This document shows, one piece after another, positions 48,268 through 56,654 of a stretch of 64,000 bases of DNA. Within the stretch, counting starts at the first letter, position 1. The number at the start of each line of letters is the position of its first letter. Position numbers and translations under genes: made by a program. The stretch is from contig NZ_JBBOCJ010000001.1 of the NCBI RefSeq assembly GCF_038002345.1, positions 4,092,001-4,156,000 of the forward strand, given 5' to 3'. The stretch comes from Paenibacillus sp. FSL M7-0420. GTDB taxonomy: Bacteria; Bacillota; Bacilli; Paenibacillales; Paenibacillaceae. The notes under the pieces were generated by a model, which searched no databases, had not been told where the DNA came from, and was given only the letters and a program-made list of their open reading frames with translations.

Positions 48268-49362
48268 TTATCTCCTCTTGCCTTTAAGCTTGTATACATA
48301 GGCCAGCACTTCGGCAACTGCCTGGAACAGATCAGCCGGCACTACATCACCGATCTCCGCTCTCTGGAACAATGCCCGTGCCAGCGGCTTATTCTCCATC
48401 GTTACAACACCATGCTCCTTGGCCAGCTCCCTGATGCGGAGTGCCACATAATCCTGGCCCTTGGCTATAATCTGAGGAGCCTCCATTGTGGAACCGTCAT
48501 ACTTCAGGGCGACTGCAAAGTGGGTCGGGTTCGTGATGATAACATCGGCCTTGGGGACCTCCTGCATCATCCGCTGCATCGCCATTCTGCGCTGACGTTC
48601 CCTGATCTTGCCTTTGATGATGGGGTCGCCCTCCATCTTTTTGTACTCATCCTTAATGTCCTGCTTCGACATCTTGAGACTCTTCTCATGCTCGTATTTC
48701 TGATAGATATAGTCCAGTACAGCCATTATAAAAAGAGCCGCTGCAATCTTGATGCCCAGGCTCATGGTCAGCTTCGCAACGAAGCTGTATGTCCCTTCCG
48801 CATCGACATGCGAGAGACGTGAAAAGCTCTCCTTCTGTCCCCAAAGCGTACTGTAGACCAGATAGGCAATCAGGATGAGCTTGAAGACAGATTTGAGGAA
48901 CTCTACTACGGAACGCATGGAAAAAATATTTTTGAAGCCTTTGATGGGGTTGATCTTGCTGAACTTAGGCGTAATTCCTTCGCCCGAAGCCATAAAACCT
49001 ACCTGTGCGAAGTTGGCCACAAGCGCCAGCAAGAAGGTGATGCCCAGCAGCGGAGCGAGCAGAATGAGGATCTGCAGCCCGTACTGGTTGAACAGCGCCG
49101 AGATATTCTCCGGTGTTACCTCAAGCATCATCCGGTTCTGGAATACATCTGTATACAGCTTGATAAACCGTTCTTTCATGAAGCCGCCGAAGACACTCAG
49201 TGACAGCAGCGCCGAGAAGAGGACCACTGCACCTGACATTTCAGCACTTTTGGCAACCTGCCCCTTCTTGCGGGCATCCTGCCGTTTCTTCGGAGTGGCC
49301 TTCTCTGTCTTATCTCCCCCGAACAGCTGAAGGTTCAGTTTGTATCTTGCCTGTTTTGCCAA
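48268..49362 (-). CDS. flhB: Flagellar export switch protein FlhB
   Basis: Membrane protein that switches export from rod/hook to filament substrates. The 364-residue protein has four membrane segments and the autocleavage motif NPTH in DVIITNPTHFAVALKY near residue 275. The N-terminus includes LQLFGGDKTEKATPKKRQDARKKGQVAKS, as in the family. TTG start at 49362 with AAGGAG upstream. Confidence 0.97.
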   Translation of the reverse strand: MAKQARYKLNLQLFGGDKTEKATPKKRQDARKKGQVAKSAEMSGAVVLFSALLSLSVFGGFMKERFIKLYTDVFQNRMMLEVTPENISALFNQYGLQILILLAPLLGITFLLALVANFAQVGFMASGEGITPKFSKINPIKGFKNIFSMRSVVEFLKSVFKLILIAYLVYSTLWGQKESFSRLSHVDAEGTYSFVAKLTMSLGIKIAAALFIMAVLDYIYQKYEHEKSLKMSKQDIKDEYKKMEGDPIIKGKIRERQRRMAMQRMMQEVPKADVIITNPTHFAVALKYDGSTMEAPQIIAKGQDYVALRIRELAKEHGVVTMENKPLARALFQRAEIGDVVPADLFQAVAEVLAYVYKLKGKRR

Positions 49363-49384
49363 GACAATCTCTCCTTACCGTAGC

Positions 49385-50176
49385 CTAAGGGCTCTTCCCA
49401 ATGAGGCCAAGCAGATTGTGCATGGACTCGAACATAATCTCGAAGAGATTCTGGAACAGCGCAGCCAGCCCCGGCATCAGTATAAGAAGCAGCGCCAGAC
49501 CGATAATGATTTTGAGCGGAACACCGATGACAAACACATTATATTGCGGAGCCGTTCTCGCCAGGAAGGCCAGGCCTACATCCGTCAGGAACAGTGCAGC
49601 GACCAGCGGAGCCGACATTTGGAAGGCCAGCATAAAGGATTGGGCAAAGGTGCGGATCAGAAACTCCGACAAGCTTCCGCCGATCATTTTGAGGAACAGA
49701 TCATTATCTATCGGCACCCATTTATAGCTGTATACGATAGCATCCAGCAGGTAGTGGTGGCCATTCATGCTCAGGAACAGCAGCAGTGCAATCATATACT
49801 TGAAGTTGCCGATAATCGGTGCCGAAGCCCCGGTCATCGGGTCAATGACGTTCGCAATCCCGAACCCGATCTGAATATCGATAAAAGAGCCCGCAGTCTG
49901 AATCGTCATAAACATCAGGTAGGCGATAAACCCAAGCAACAGCCCGATTAATGCCTCCCTGATAATCAGGAGGATAAACCCCAGATCCTGCGGAACCGTA
50001 ATATTCATGCTGCCTGAGCTGAAGATGACCATGGACACAAAAAAAGACAAACCGATTTTGAATGTTGCCGGCACGCTTTGTGACGAAAAGACAGGAACGA
50101 CAACAAAAAAGGCGGTAATTCGACAAAAAATCAACAGAAAGACAGGAAAACTTTGCAGCAGGGTCTCTATATTCAT
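49385..50176 (-). CDS. fliR: Flagellar export protein FliR
   Basis: Membrane component of the FliPQR export core. The 263-residue protein has six or more predicted membrane segments and the motif QIGFGIANVIDPMTGASAP. It begins only 4 nt after fliQ. FliQ, FliR and FliP follow the usual order. Confidence 0.96.
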   Translation of the reverse strand: MNIETLLQSFPVFLLIFCRITAFFVVVPVFSSQSVPATFKIGLSFFVSMVIFSSGSMNITVPQDLGFILLIIREALIGLLLGFIAYLMFMTIQTAGSFIDIQIGFGIANVIDPMTGASAPIIGNFKYMIALLLFLSMNGHHYLLDAIVYSYKWVPIDNDLFLKMIGGSLSEFLIRTFAQSFMLAFQMSAPLVAALFLTDVGLAFLARTAPQYNVFVIGVPLKIIIGLALLLILMPGLAALFQNLFEIMFESMHNLLGLIGKSP

Positions 50177-50180
50177 AGTC

Positions 50181-50450
50181 TCAACCGATATACATATAGA
50201 GACTGCCCAGAATTTGACTGGTGAAATCCACCAGCTTCGTTATAATCCACGGACCGAACAGCAGTAGAGCAAGCAGTACGGCAACGATTTTGGGAACAAA
50301 CGCCAGGGTCTGCTCCTGAATCTGGGTCGTGGCTTGAAAAATACTGACGATCAGTCCTACCACCAGACCAAGAATCAGCATGGGGGCGCTGGTCTCCAGC
50401 ACTAAATATACGGCTTGGCCGGCCAGACCGATAATAAACTCCGCATTCAT
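50181..50450 (-). CDS. fliQ: Flagellar export protein FliQ
   Basis: Small membrane subunit of the export core. The 89-residue protein has two membrane segments around residues 14-36 and 52-75, with VGLIVSIFQATTQIQEQTLAFVPKI between, typical of the family. ATG at 50450 follows GAGGAGG. Confidence 0.96.
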   Translation of the reverse strand: MNAEFIIGLAGQAVYLVLETSAPMLILGLVVGLIVSIFQATTQIQEQTLAFVPKIVAVLLALLLFGPWIITKLVDFTSQILGSLYMYIG

Positions 50451-50472
50451 CCCATGTGCCTCCTCTTACAAG

Positions 50473-51237
50473 TCAGGTGTTAAAACTCAGCAGCAGTGAT
50501 TTGACTACTAGGTACCAGCCGTCCACCAGCACAAAGAGCATAATTTTGAAAGGCAAAGATATCATGACCGGCGGCAGCATCATCATCCCCATGGCCATCA
50601 GGGTGCTGGACACCACAATATCAATAATAAGAAAAGGAATAAAAATCATAAAGCCCATGGTAAAAGCCTTCTTCATCTCGCCGATTGCAAAAGCAGGTAC
50701 CATTACTGTTAAAGGAATATCATTATAGCTGGCTGGCTTCACTGTAGCGTTATTGCCGGTATAGTTCATGAACAGCAGCAGGTCCTTCGTGTTCGTCTGC
50801 TTGAACATAAACTCCTTAATCGGTTCCTGCGCTTTGTTCAGTGCTTCGCTCTGGGTCAGGGTGCCCTTCATATAGGGCTGTAAGGCCGTCTCGTTCACGG
50901 TTGCCAGCGTCGGCGACATAATGAACAGGGTTAAGAATAGAGCCAGTCCTACAAGCACCTGATTCGGAGGCATCTGCTGTGTACCAAGTGAGGTTCTTAC
51001 GAACCCAAGTACGATCACGATCCGCGTGAAGCTGGTCATCAGCACCAGAAATGAAGGAGCAATGCTAAGCACCGTTACCAGCAGCAGGATGGAGATGGAG
51101 CTTGTCCCTCCGCTTGGGGCATCGTTGTCCCCCACCGAGATATTGATATTAGGAATCGGGTCAGCCTGAACCGGATGCAGGAGCAGCACACTGAAAATAC
51201 CAAGCAGCAAAAAAGAAAGAATCAGCTTTTTTTTCAT
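50473..51237 (-). CDS. fliP: Flagellar export protein FliP
   Basis: Export-core subunit inserted with a signal peptide. The 254-residue protein has a signal sequence (residues 1-25, KKKLILSFLLLGIFSVLLLHPVQA), FliP signatures SFTRIVIVLGFVRTSLGTQQMPPNQVLVGLALFLT and FAIGEMKKAF, and C-terminal membrane segments. Its ATG overlaps the fliO stop by 4 nt. Confidence 0.97.
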   Translation of the reverse strand: MKKKLILSFLLLGIFSVLLLHPVQADPIPNINISVGDNDAPSGGTSSISILLLVTVLSIAPSFLVLMTSFTRIVIVLGFVRTSLGTQQMPPNQVLVGLALFLTLFIMSPTLATVNETALQPYMKGTLTQSEALNKAQEPIKEFMFKQTNTKDLLLFMNYTGNNATVKPASYNDIPLTVMVPAFAIGEMKKAFTMGFMIFIPFLIIDIVVSSTLMAMGMMMLPPVMISLPFKIMLFVLVDGWYLVVKSLLLSFNT

Positions 51238-51764
51238 AAATCCTCCGACTCTTTCCTGAGATCCTCATCCCTGCGCAGTTCCTCCAGCTTCTCTTTGCGC
51301 TCTGGCGCCAGGGCAAGCTTGGATTGCAGCGTCTCATAGAAAGACGAAGTCTCATGAATCTCAATTTCCTGGGACGGCACCTCACCGCGCAGCTTGGACT
51401 TGATTTTGGCGATAAGCGGTGCCATGAAGTTGTCCGTTCCTGAGGCCTGGTCTTCAAAAGCGGATATAATCAGCGCCACCTCTGCCGGATCGGTGATCTT
51501 ATCCATCATGGTGATGTCCTCGCCCACTCCGATCAGATAGAGGCTGCCGCCCAGCTCAATGACCTGAACCGACTTATTCGGACCCAGCCCCAGCGCACCC
51601 AGCGTACGGATGGAACGGCCGCTCATCAGAGTCTGATTGCGGCGTCCCAGAAAACGGATCAGCAGCACGATAAGAATAACAATGACTGCCAGAAAAAAAA
51701 CAACCTTCAATAAATTCAGCAGGGCATTACTACTGTCTCCGAGCGTTCCGGAAGCAAATAACAT
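51234..51764 (-). CDS. fliO: Flagellar biosynthesis protein FliO/FliZ
   Basis: Small membrane protein that stabilises FliP. The 176-residue protein has one membrane segment (about 15-37, LLKVVFFLAVIVILIVLLIRFLG) and a cytosolic domain with SIRTLGALGLGPNKSVQVIELGGSLYLIGVGEDI. It lies 9 nt after cheY. In B. subtilis this gene was once called fliZ. Confidence 0.92.
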   Translation of the reverse strand: MLFASGTLGDSSNALLNLLKVVFFLAVIVILIVLLIRFLGRRNQTLMSGRSIRTLGALGLGPNKSVQVIELGGSLYLIGVGEDITMMDKITDPAEVALIISAFEDQASGTDNFMAPLIAKIKSKLRGEVPSQEIEIHETSSFYETLQSKLALAPERKEKLEELRRDEDLRKESEDL

Positions 51765-51773
51765 ACCTCGTTC

Positions 51774-52139
51774 CTATATACCCAGCGTTTTATTGATGGC
51801 TTCAATGACACGGTCTGCCTGGAAAGGCTTCACAATAAAGTCCTTGGCACCGGCCTGGATTGCATCAATAACCATAGCCTGCTGACCCATGGCTGAACAC
51901 ATAATGACTTTGGCATTGGCATCTACTTTTTTGATCTCCTTAAGGGCGGCGATTCCGTCCATTTCAGGCATGGTGATATCCATCGTGATCAGATCCGGGC
52001 GCAGTTCCTTAAATTTCTCTATAGCCTGTGAACCGTCCTGGGCTTCACCCACTACCTCAAATCCGTTCTTCGACAAAATGTCCCGGATCATCATTCTCAT
52101 AAATGCTGCATCGTCCACGATTAGAATTCGGTTAGCCAT
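51774..52139 (-). CDS. cheY: Chemotaxis response regulator CheY
   Basis: Phosphorylated by CheA, binds the motor switch (in Bacillus it promotes counter-clockwise rotation). The 121-residue receiver domain has acidic residues D9 and D10, phospho-acceptor D54 in LITMDITMPEMDG, and lysine in IVKPF near 104. The start is ATG at 52139 after AGGGAGG; the frame runs further upstream to 52193 without a site. Confidence 0.97.
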   Translation of the reverse strand: MANRILIVDDAAFMRMMIRDILSKNGFEVVGEAQDGSQAIEKFKELRPDLITMDITMPEMDGIAALKEIKKVDANAKVIMCSAMGQQAMVIDAIQAGAKDFIVKPFQADRVIEAINKTLGI

Positions 52140-52165
52140 TTTTACAAAATCCTCCCTAAGTATGC

Positions 52166-53500
52166 TTATTGTAATTTTTGTATACGGTCCCACTGGCTGA
52201 CGATATCCGTAACGCGGACACCGAAGTTCTCGTCGATAACTACGACTTCCCCCTTGGCAATGAGCTTGTTGTTAACCAGAATGTCAACAGGCTCACCTGC
52301 CAGCTTGTCCAGTTCAATAATTGAACCTTGCGACATTTCCAGAATATCTTTGATCTGCTTCTGGGTCCTTCCTAATTCTACGGTTACCTTCAGTGGTATG
52401 TCCATTAATAAATTTAAATTATTTTCGTCAATATTGCCAAAAGCCCCTGCACTCAGATTCGCAAATTGTACAGGCTGCACATTTACATTACGGCCCTGTG
52501 CCGGATTCTGCGGCTGAGCCTGCGGATAGGGCGTGCCTTGCGGCGGCATTCCGTAAGGCGGCATGCCCTGCATCCCATACGCCGGCATCCCTGCCGGAGG
52601 ATAATAATATCCCCCTTCCGGCATTCCCGGATAAGGCGGCATGCCCTGACCCTGCGGAGGATATTGCGGCGGGTACCCTCCCGCCTCCGGCGCTGGCATC
52701 TGCTGCTGAGCTGCAGGCGGCGCCTGCGCGGGTTCCGGTGCAGGCGCTGGTGCGGCTGCCGCAGCCGGAGGCGGTGTAGCTTCCGCAGAGGAGACTGCCG
52801 CTTCCTGGTCAGCCTGGCTGACATCGCCTAGCAGCATGGTCACCATATCCTTGGCGAATTGTACCGGTAGCAGCTGCATGATCGTGGAATCAATCAGATC
52901 ACCGATCTTGAGGCGGAAGGAAATCTGGATCAGAGTCTCATCATCCGGCAGGCTGCCTACACCTTCTCCGCTGGACATGTTAAGAATATCAATGCCAGGC
53001 GGAGAAATGTTGACGAATCTGTTGAAGATCGTTGACATTGAGGTAGCGGACGAGCCCATCATCTGGTTCATCGCTTCCTGCACGGCACTGATATGAATCT
53101 CGTTCAGTTCCTCGTCTTTGGGATCTCCTTCCCCGCCGAGCATCAAGTCGGCAATGACCTGTGCATCCCGGATCTTGATCACCAGAGAATTAATTCCCTG
53201 AAAACCGTCAACATACTGTACGTGAACAGCTACATGAGGTTTGGGAAAGGCTTCCTCGAACTCTCCGCGTGTAATAATGGATACCTTAGGGGTAGTAATG
53301 TCTACCTTCTTACCCAGCAAGGTGGAGAGTGCGGTTGCCGCACTTCCGAAGGTGATATTGCCGATCTCTCCCAATGCATCCTGTTCAAAAGGTGTTAAGT
53401 AATCATCCACGGTCTTCGGTGAAGGAGCCAAATTGCCTTCCGCAGACTGTCTAAGAAGAGCATCTATCTCTTCCTGGGACAAATAATCTTTACTCGTCAA
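52166..53500 (-). CDS. fliY: Flagellar switch protein / CheY-P phosphatase FliY
   Basis: C-ring component that also dephosphorylates CheY-P. The 444-residue protein starts TSKDYLSQEEIDALL, has a CheC-like phosphatase domain with two half-motifs (EQDALGEIGNITFGSAATAL; SAVQEAMNQMMGSSATSM), and a C-terminal FliN domain (LMDIPLKVTVELGRTQKQIKDIL, from about 363). Between lies a linker of about 120 residues rich in Pro, Gly, Ala and Tyr. It is longer than B. subtilis FliY (378). TTG at 53500 follows GAAGGGG at 9 nt and overlaps fliM by 11 nt. Confidence 0.95.
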   Translation of the reverse strand: MTSKDYLSQEEIDALLRQSAEGNLAPSPKTVDDYLTPFEQDALGEIGNITFGSAATALSTLLGKKVDITTPKVSIITRGEFEEAFPKPHVAVHVQYVDGFQGINSLVIKIRDAQVIADLMLGGEGDPKDEELNEIHISAVQEAMNQMMGSSATSMSTIFNRFVNISPPGIDILNMSSGEGVGSLPDDETLIQISFRLKIGDLIDSTIMQLLPVQFAKDMVTMLLGDVSQADQEAAVSSAEATPPPAAAAAPAPAPEPAQAPPAAQQQMPAPEAGGYPPQYPPQGQGMPPYPGMPEGGYYYPPAGMPAYGMQGMPPYGMPPQGTPYPQAQPQNPAQGRNVNVQPVQFANLSAGAFGNIDENNLNLLMDIPLKVTVELGRTQKQIKDILEMSQGSIIELDKLAGEPVDILVNNKLIAKGEVVVIDENFGVRVTDIVSQWDRIQKLQ

Positions 53501-54488
53501 ACTCTTCAACCCCTTCGCTGACAATCTCGTCTATTTGCACAGCCACACGTTCTTTGATCATCCCCGGACTTCCAATGAATTTCAGCTTGTCCCCCACCTT
53601 AATCGACAGACCGGAATCCACCGTCTTGTTAAGAGAAATCACGTCGCCGATGCTGAGCCCGAGAAATTCAGCAATGGATAAATTCGATTCGCCCAGCTCA
53701 GCCACGATGGGAAGCTGCGCCCGGTGCACTCTTGCCCGGATGGCTTCGAGCTCTACCTCATCCCGCACCTTTTTCTCAGAGACAAACCACTGGTGCACCG
53801 AGAGTCTTGACATAATCGGCTCCAGCACAACGTGCGGGATACAGAGGTTGATCATCCCCGTTGTGTCTCCTATTTTGGTACTGAGGGAGATCAGGGCAAT
53901 CGTTTCATTTGGCGATACAATTTGCATAAACTGCGGATTCGTTTCCAGCGCCTCCATCCGGGGATGGATATCAAGCACCGTCTTCCAGGCTTCCTGCAGA
54001 CTTTCAAAGCATCTGCTGAAAATCCTCTCCATAATGGTCGTTTCGATTTCAGTCAACGCGTTGATTTTGGAGGGTGCCGTTCCGAAGCCGCCAAGCAGAC
54101 GGTCCAGCATGGCAAAAGCAATATTCGGATGCACCTCCATCACCATCCGGCCCTCCAGCGGCTCGGCCTCAAAAATATTCAATATCGTCATTTTGGGAAT
54201 GGAGCGGATAAACTCGTCATAAGGGAGCTGCTCTACTTGAACGACATTGATCTGCACGAAGGTGCGCAATTGGGCCGAAAAGTACGTTGTAAGGTAGCGG
54301 GCAAAGTTATCATGAATCCGGGTTAAGCTGCGGATATGATCTTTGGAGAAGCGTACGGCCCGTTTGAAATCATAAGAGCGGATCTTTTTAGTAGTTTCTT
54401 CTTTTTTAAGTTCGTCGGCATCCATTTCACCGGATGAAAGTGCAGCAAGCAGAGCATCAATTTCGTTTTGTGATAGTACATCAACCAA
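53490..54488 (-). CDS. fliM: Flagellar motor switch protein FliM
   Basis: C-ring protein that binds CheY-P. The 332-residue protein (same length as in B. subtilis) has the N-terminal CheY-binding motif LSQNEIDALLAAL, a CheC-like middle domain and a C-terminal SpoA domain (VGDKLKFIGSPGMIKERVAVQI). The start is TTG at 54488, 8 nt after a G-rich site; a GTG three codons upstream lies within that site. Confidence 0.96.
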   Translation of the reverse strand: MVDVLSQNEIDALLAALSSGEMDADELKKEETTKKIRSYDFKRAVRFSKDHIRSLTRIHDNFARYLTTYFSAQLRTFVQINVVQVEQLPYDEFIRSIPKMTILNIFEAEPLEGRMVMEVHPNIAFAMLDRLLGGFGTAPSKINALTEIETTIMERIFSRCFESLQEAWKTVLDIHPRMEALETNPQFMQIVSPNETIALISLSTKIGDTTGMINLCIPHVVLEPIMSRLSVHQWFVSEKKVRDEVELEAIRARVHRAQLPIVAELGESNLSIAEFLGLSIGDVISLNKTVDSGLSIKVGDKLKFIGSPGMIKERVAVQIDEIVSEGVEEFDE

Positions 54489-54527
54489 TTCAATCACCCC
54501 CCCATCAAAGAATTGACCCGCCTGCAG

Positions 54528-54995
54528 CTACATTGGTGCCATTATGAATTTGGTGAATTCAATCTGGGTAATCGAACCTTCTGTCAGGTTTTTGTTGATG
54601 ATGTTCACCAGTTTGCTGCTGAACTGATCTTTGCCGCTGGCCCCATTCAGCTCCTCGGGTTTGGCATCGGCAATCGCTTTGATAATCAGCGGTGTTATTT
54701 TAATCGATTTTATCTTTTCGAATTCTTCCTTGGACGCCGCTGAATCTAATTGAAGCGCGATGTCAACTGAAAGGATGTAATCGGGATCGGCGAGATTAGT
54801 TTTGATATCCTGGATTTCGGCCGTCATCTTAACAATTTCATCAGCAGTCATCTTCTTCGTCTCCACGTTCTGGACAGCCTTGTTCACTTCATTCCCGTCA
54901 CCCGGGAAAAATCTGTCCATCAGCAAGAATGCAGCAACTACGATAAGTGTAACGGCCAGCAATATCGTGATGAGCCATGGCAGCATCTTTTTCAT
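54528..54995 (-). CDS. fliL: Flagellar basal body-associated protein FliL
   Basis: Single-pass membrane protein near the stator. The 155-residue protein has a membrane segment at about 7-28 (LITILLAVTLIVVAAFLLMDR) and a C-terminal extracytoplasmic domain ending in IINKNLTEGSITQIEFTKFIMAPM. Its ATG overlaps flbD by 4 nt. Confidence 0.93.
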   Translation of the reverse strand: MKKMLPWLITILLAVTLIVVAAFLLMDRFFPGDGNEVNKAVQNVETKKMTADEIVKMTAEIQDIKTNLADPDYILSVDIALQLDSAASKEEFEKIKSIKITPLIIKAIADAKPEELNGASGKDQFSSKLVNIINKNLTEGSITQIEFTKFIMAPM

Positions 54996-55216
54996 GAAAG
55001 CTCCTCCATTGACTGGACTTTAATGGTGGCAGCGTGTGTGCCAATGTCCCTGTTATATTCCTTGATCTTGCTAATGACTTCATCGGCCTTCTCAAGCACG
55101 ATCAGCCTTTTGCCGGTAACCAGCGTAATATACGTGTCCGGTGATTCTTCAACCATTTCAACCAGCAGGGCATTCAGCCACATCCCCGCCCCGTTCAATC
55201 TTGTTACCGAAATCAT
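54992..55216 (-). CDS. flbD: Flagellar protein FlbD (SwrD)
   Basis: The 74-residue protein MISVTRLNGAGMWLNALLVEMVEESPDTYITLVTGKRLIV matches the FlbD family; the B. subtilis homologue SwrD (YlzI) increases motor torque for swarming. AGGAGG precedes the ATG. It lies after flgE with a gap of 112 nt that contains a long palindrome. Confidence 0.93.
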   Translation of the reverse strand: MISVTRLNGAGMWLNALLVEMVEESPDTYITLVTGKRLIVLEKADEVISKIKEYNRDIGTHAATIKVQSMEELS

Positions 55217-55238
55217 GACAGGCCTCCTAACCTAAATA

Positions 55239-55258
55239 GGGGGAGGAGCTCCTCCCCC
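55239..55258. repeat. 20-bp perfect palindrome between flgE and flbD
   Basis: A perfect self-complementary sequence made of GGGGGAGGAG and its reverse complement, with no spacer. In the transcript it lies 22 nt before the flbD start and just before that gene's ribosome-binding site. It could form a GC-rich hairpin that blocks, processes or attenuates. Confidence 0.85.
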
Positions 55259-55266
55259 ACGACTGC

Positions 55267-55297
55267 AATAACATTTCCGCTGCAGGCAAAACGTTAT
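55267..55297 (-). repeat. Second hairpin in the flgE-flbD gap
   Basis: AATAACATTTCCGC (55267-55280) is largely complementary to GCAAAACGTTATT (55285-55297), with one G-T pair and one mismatch. It lies beside the perfect palindrome, so two adjacent stem-loops are predicted in this 112-nt gap. Confidence 0.5.
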
Positions 55298-55328
55298 TAT
55301 TCAGCAAGTTACATATTACGGTTCAGGC

Positions 55329-56147
55329 TTAACGCTTCAGATTAACTACTTCCTGTAATACTTCATCGGAAGTGGTGATAATCCGCGAATTCGCCTGGAA
55401 TCCACGCTGGGTAACAATCATTTCTGTGAACTCACCGGTCAGATCCACATTGGACATTTCCAGCTGGCCGGCAACGATAGTACCTGTTCCCACTTCTGGA
55501 TCATTGGCAGTTGTCGGTTCCAATGCTCCTTCAGCATTTGCATTTAAGGACATACGGTACAAGTTGCCGCCGATTTTCTCAAGCCCCTGCGGATTGCTGA
55601 CTTTACCCATGCCAATCTGAACACCGGATTCAGTAGTGCCGTCCGCCATCGTCTGCACAATTGTTCCGTCACTGGAGATGGAGAATGCCGTAACATCGTC
55701 ACCGATCTGAATGGGTGCGCCCCCGGAGTCAACGACATGTAAGCCATCCGATGTAATCAGATTGCGGCTGGCGTCCACATGGAAATCTCCTGCACGGGTC
55801 AGGAACGGTACTTCCTGGTCACCCGTAAGCTTCACCAGAAAGAATCCGTCTCCGTCGATCCGCAGATCTGTGGGGTTATTCGTTGTCATCGCACTACCAG
55901 CTGTGTGCATAGTATCAACGGAACCGATGGATACGCCAAGACCGATCTGCTTAGCATTGACCCCGCCTTGTCCCTCTTCCCCGGGTGCCGTAACCCCGGA
56001 GACAGTCTGGCTCATAATATCCTTGAACATCACGCGCCCTGACTTGAAGCCGATAGTATTGACATTCGCAATATTATTACCAATAACATCGAGCTTGGTT
56101 TGGAATCCGCGCATACCTGAAACCCCTGAGTACATAGATCTTAACAT
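55329..56147 (-). CDS. flgE: Flagellar hook protein FlgE (short FlgG-like form)
   Basis: The 272-residue protein has the rod/hook N-terminus MLRSMYSGVSGMRGFQTKLDVIGNNIANVNTIGFKSGR and the C-terminal SNVDLTGEFTEMIVTQRGFQANSRIITTSDEVLQEVVNLKR. It is the positional equivalent of B. subtilis flgE (264 residues, formerly flgG), whose product forms the hook. Annotation pipelines often name it FlgG. The call as hook protein rests on position and length. Confidence 0.9.
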   Translation of the reverse strand: MLRSMYSGVSGMRGFQTKLDVIGNNIANVNTIGFKSGRVMFKDIMSQTVSGVTAPGEEGQGGVNAKQIGLGVSIGSVDTMHTAGSAMTTNNPTDLRIDGDGFFLVKLTGDQEVPFLTRAGDFHVDASRNLITSDGLHVVDSGGAPIQIGDDVTAFSISSDGTIVQTMADGTTESGVQIGMGKVSNPQGLEKIGGNLYRMSLNANAEGALEPTTANDPEVGTGTIVAGQLEMSNVDLTGEFTEMIVTQRGFQANSRIITTSDEVLQEVVNLKR

Positions 56148-56270
56148 TATTAATCGTCCTCCCGGTTATAGAGTCTTCTGACTCTTAAGAATTGAAAGAT
56201 GAAGCTGGAGCGGTGGCCGCGTCAGTCGGTCGGCAGCCACATTCGGCTCTCCAGTAAGGACCAGCCGAGG

Positions 56271-56654
56271 TCAAGATATAATTACCGCACTGTCAATCTG
56301 CGTGAATACATTGTCTTTCATTGAATTGCCGTCCATCGCTGTAACCACTGTCCGGTTCTTTACACTTACAATCAATGCCATGTCCTTCATAAGAATCAGA
56401 GATTCTTTGCTGCCCTTAGCGGCTGCTTTATCTACCGCAGAGGAGATCTGATCCAACTGGCGGCTGCCAAGCTCAATTCCCCGCTGCTCCAGACGCTTCG
56501 CTGCATGATTGCTGAACTTCAGCATATTCTTCTGCAGCACACTCTCGAACGACGCCTCAGGACTTGATGAGCCCTTAACAGATTGCTGACGCTGCAAGGC
56601 GGAAGGATGTACAGCTGCCGGATATAATTGTCCGATAGTTATTCTGTCACTCAT
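56271..56654 (-). CDS. TIGR02530-type flagellar operon protein
   Basis: A 127-residue protein in the flgD-flgE interval. It contains FSNHAAKRLEQRGIELGSRQLDQISSAVDKAAAKGSKESLILMKDMALIVSVKNRTVVTAMD, characteristic of the small flagellar operon family TIGR02530. Its ATG overlaps the flgD stop by 4 nt. Role unknown; assumed to help hook assembly or its regulation. Confidence 0.85.
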   Translation of the reverse strand: MSDRITIGQLYPAAVHPSALQRQQSVKGSSSPEASFESVLQKNMLKFSNHAAKRLEQRGIELGSRQLDQISSAVDKAAAKGSKESLILMKDMALIVSVKNRTVVTAMDGNSMKDNVFTQIDSAVIIS

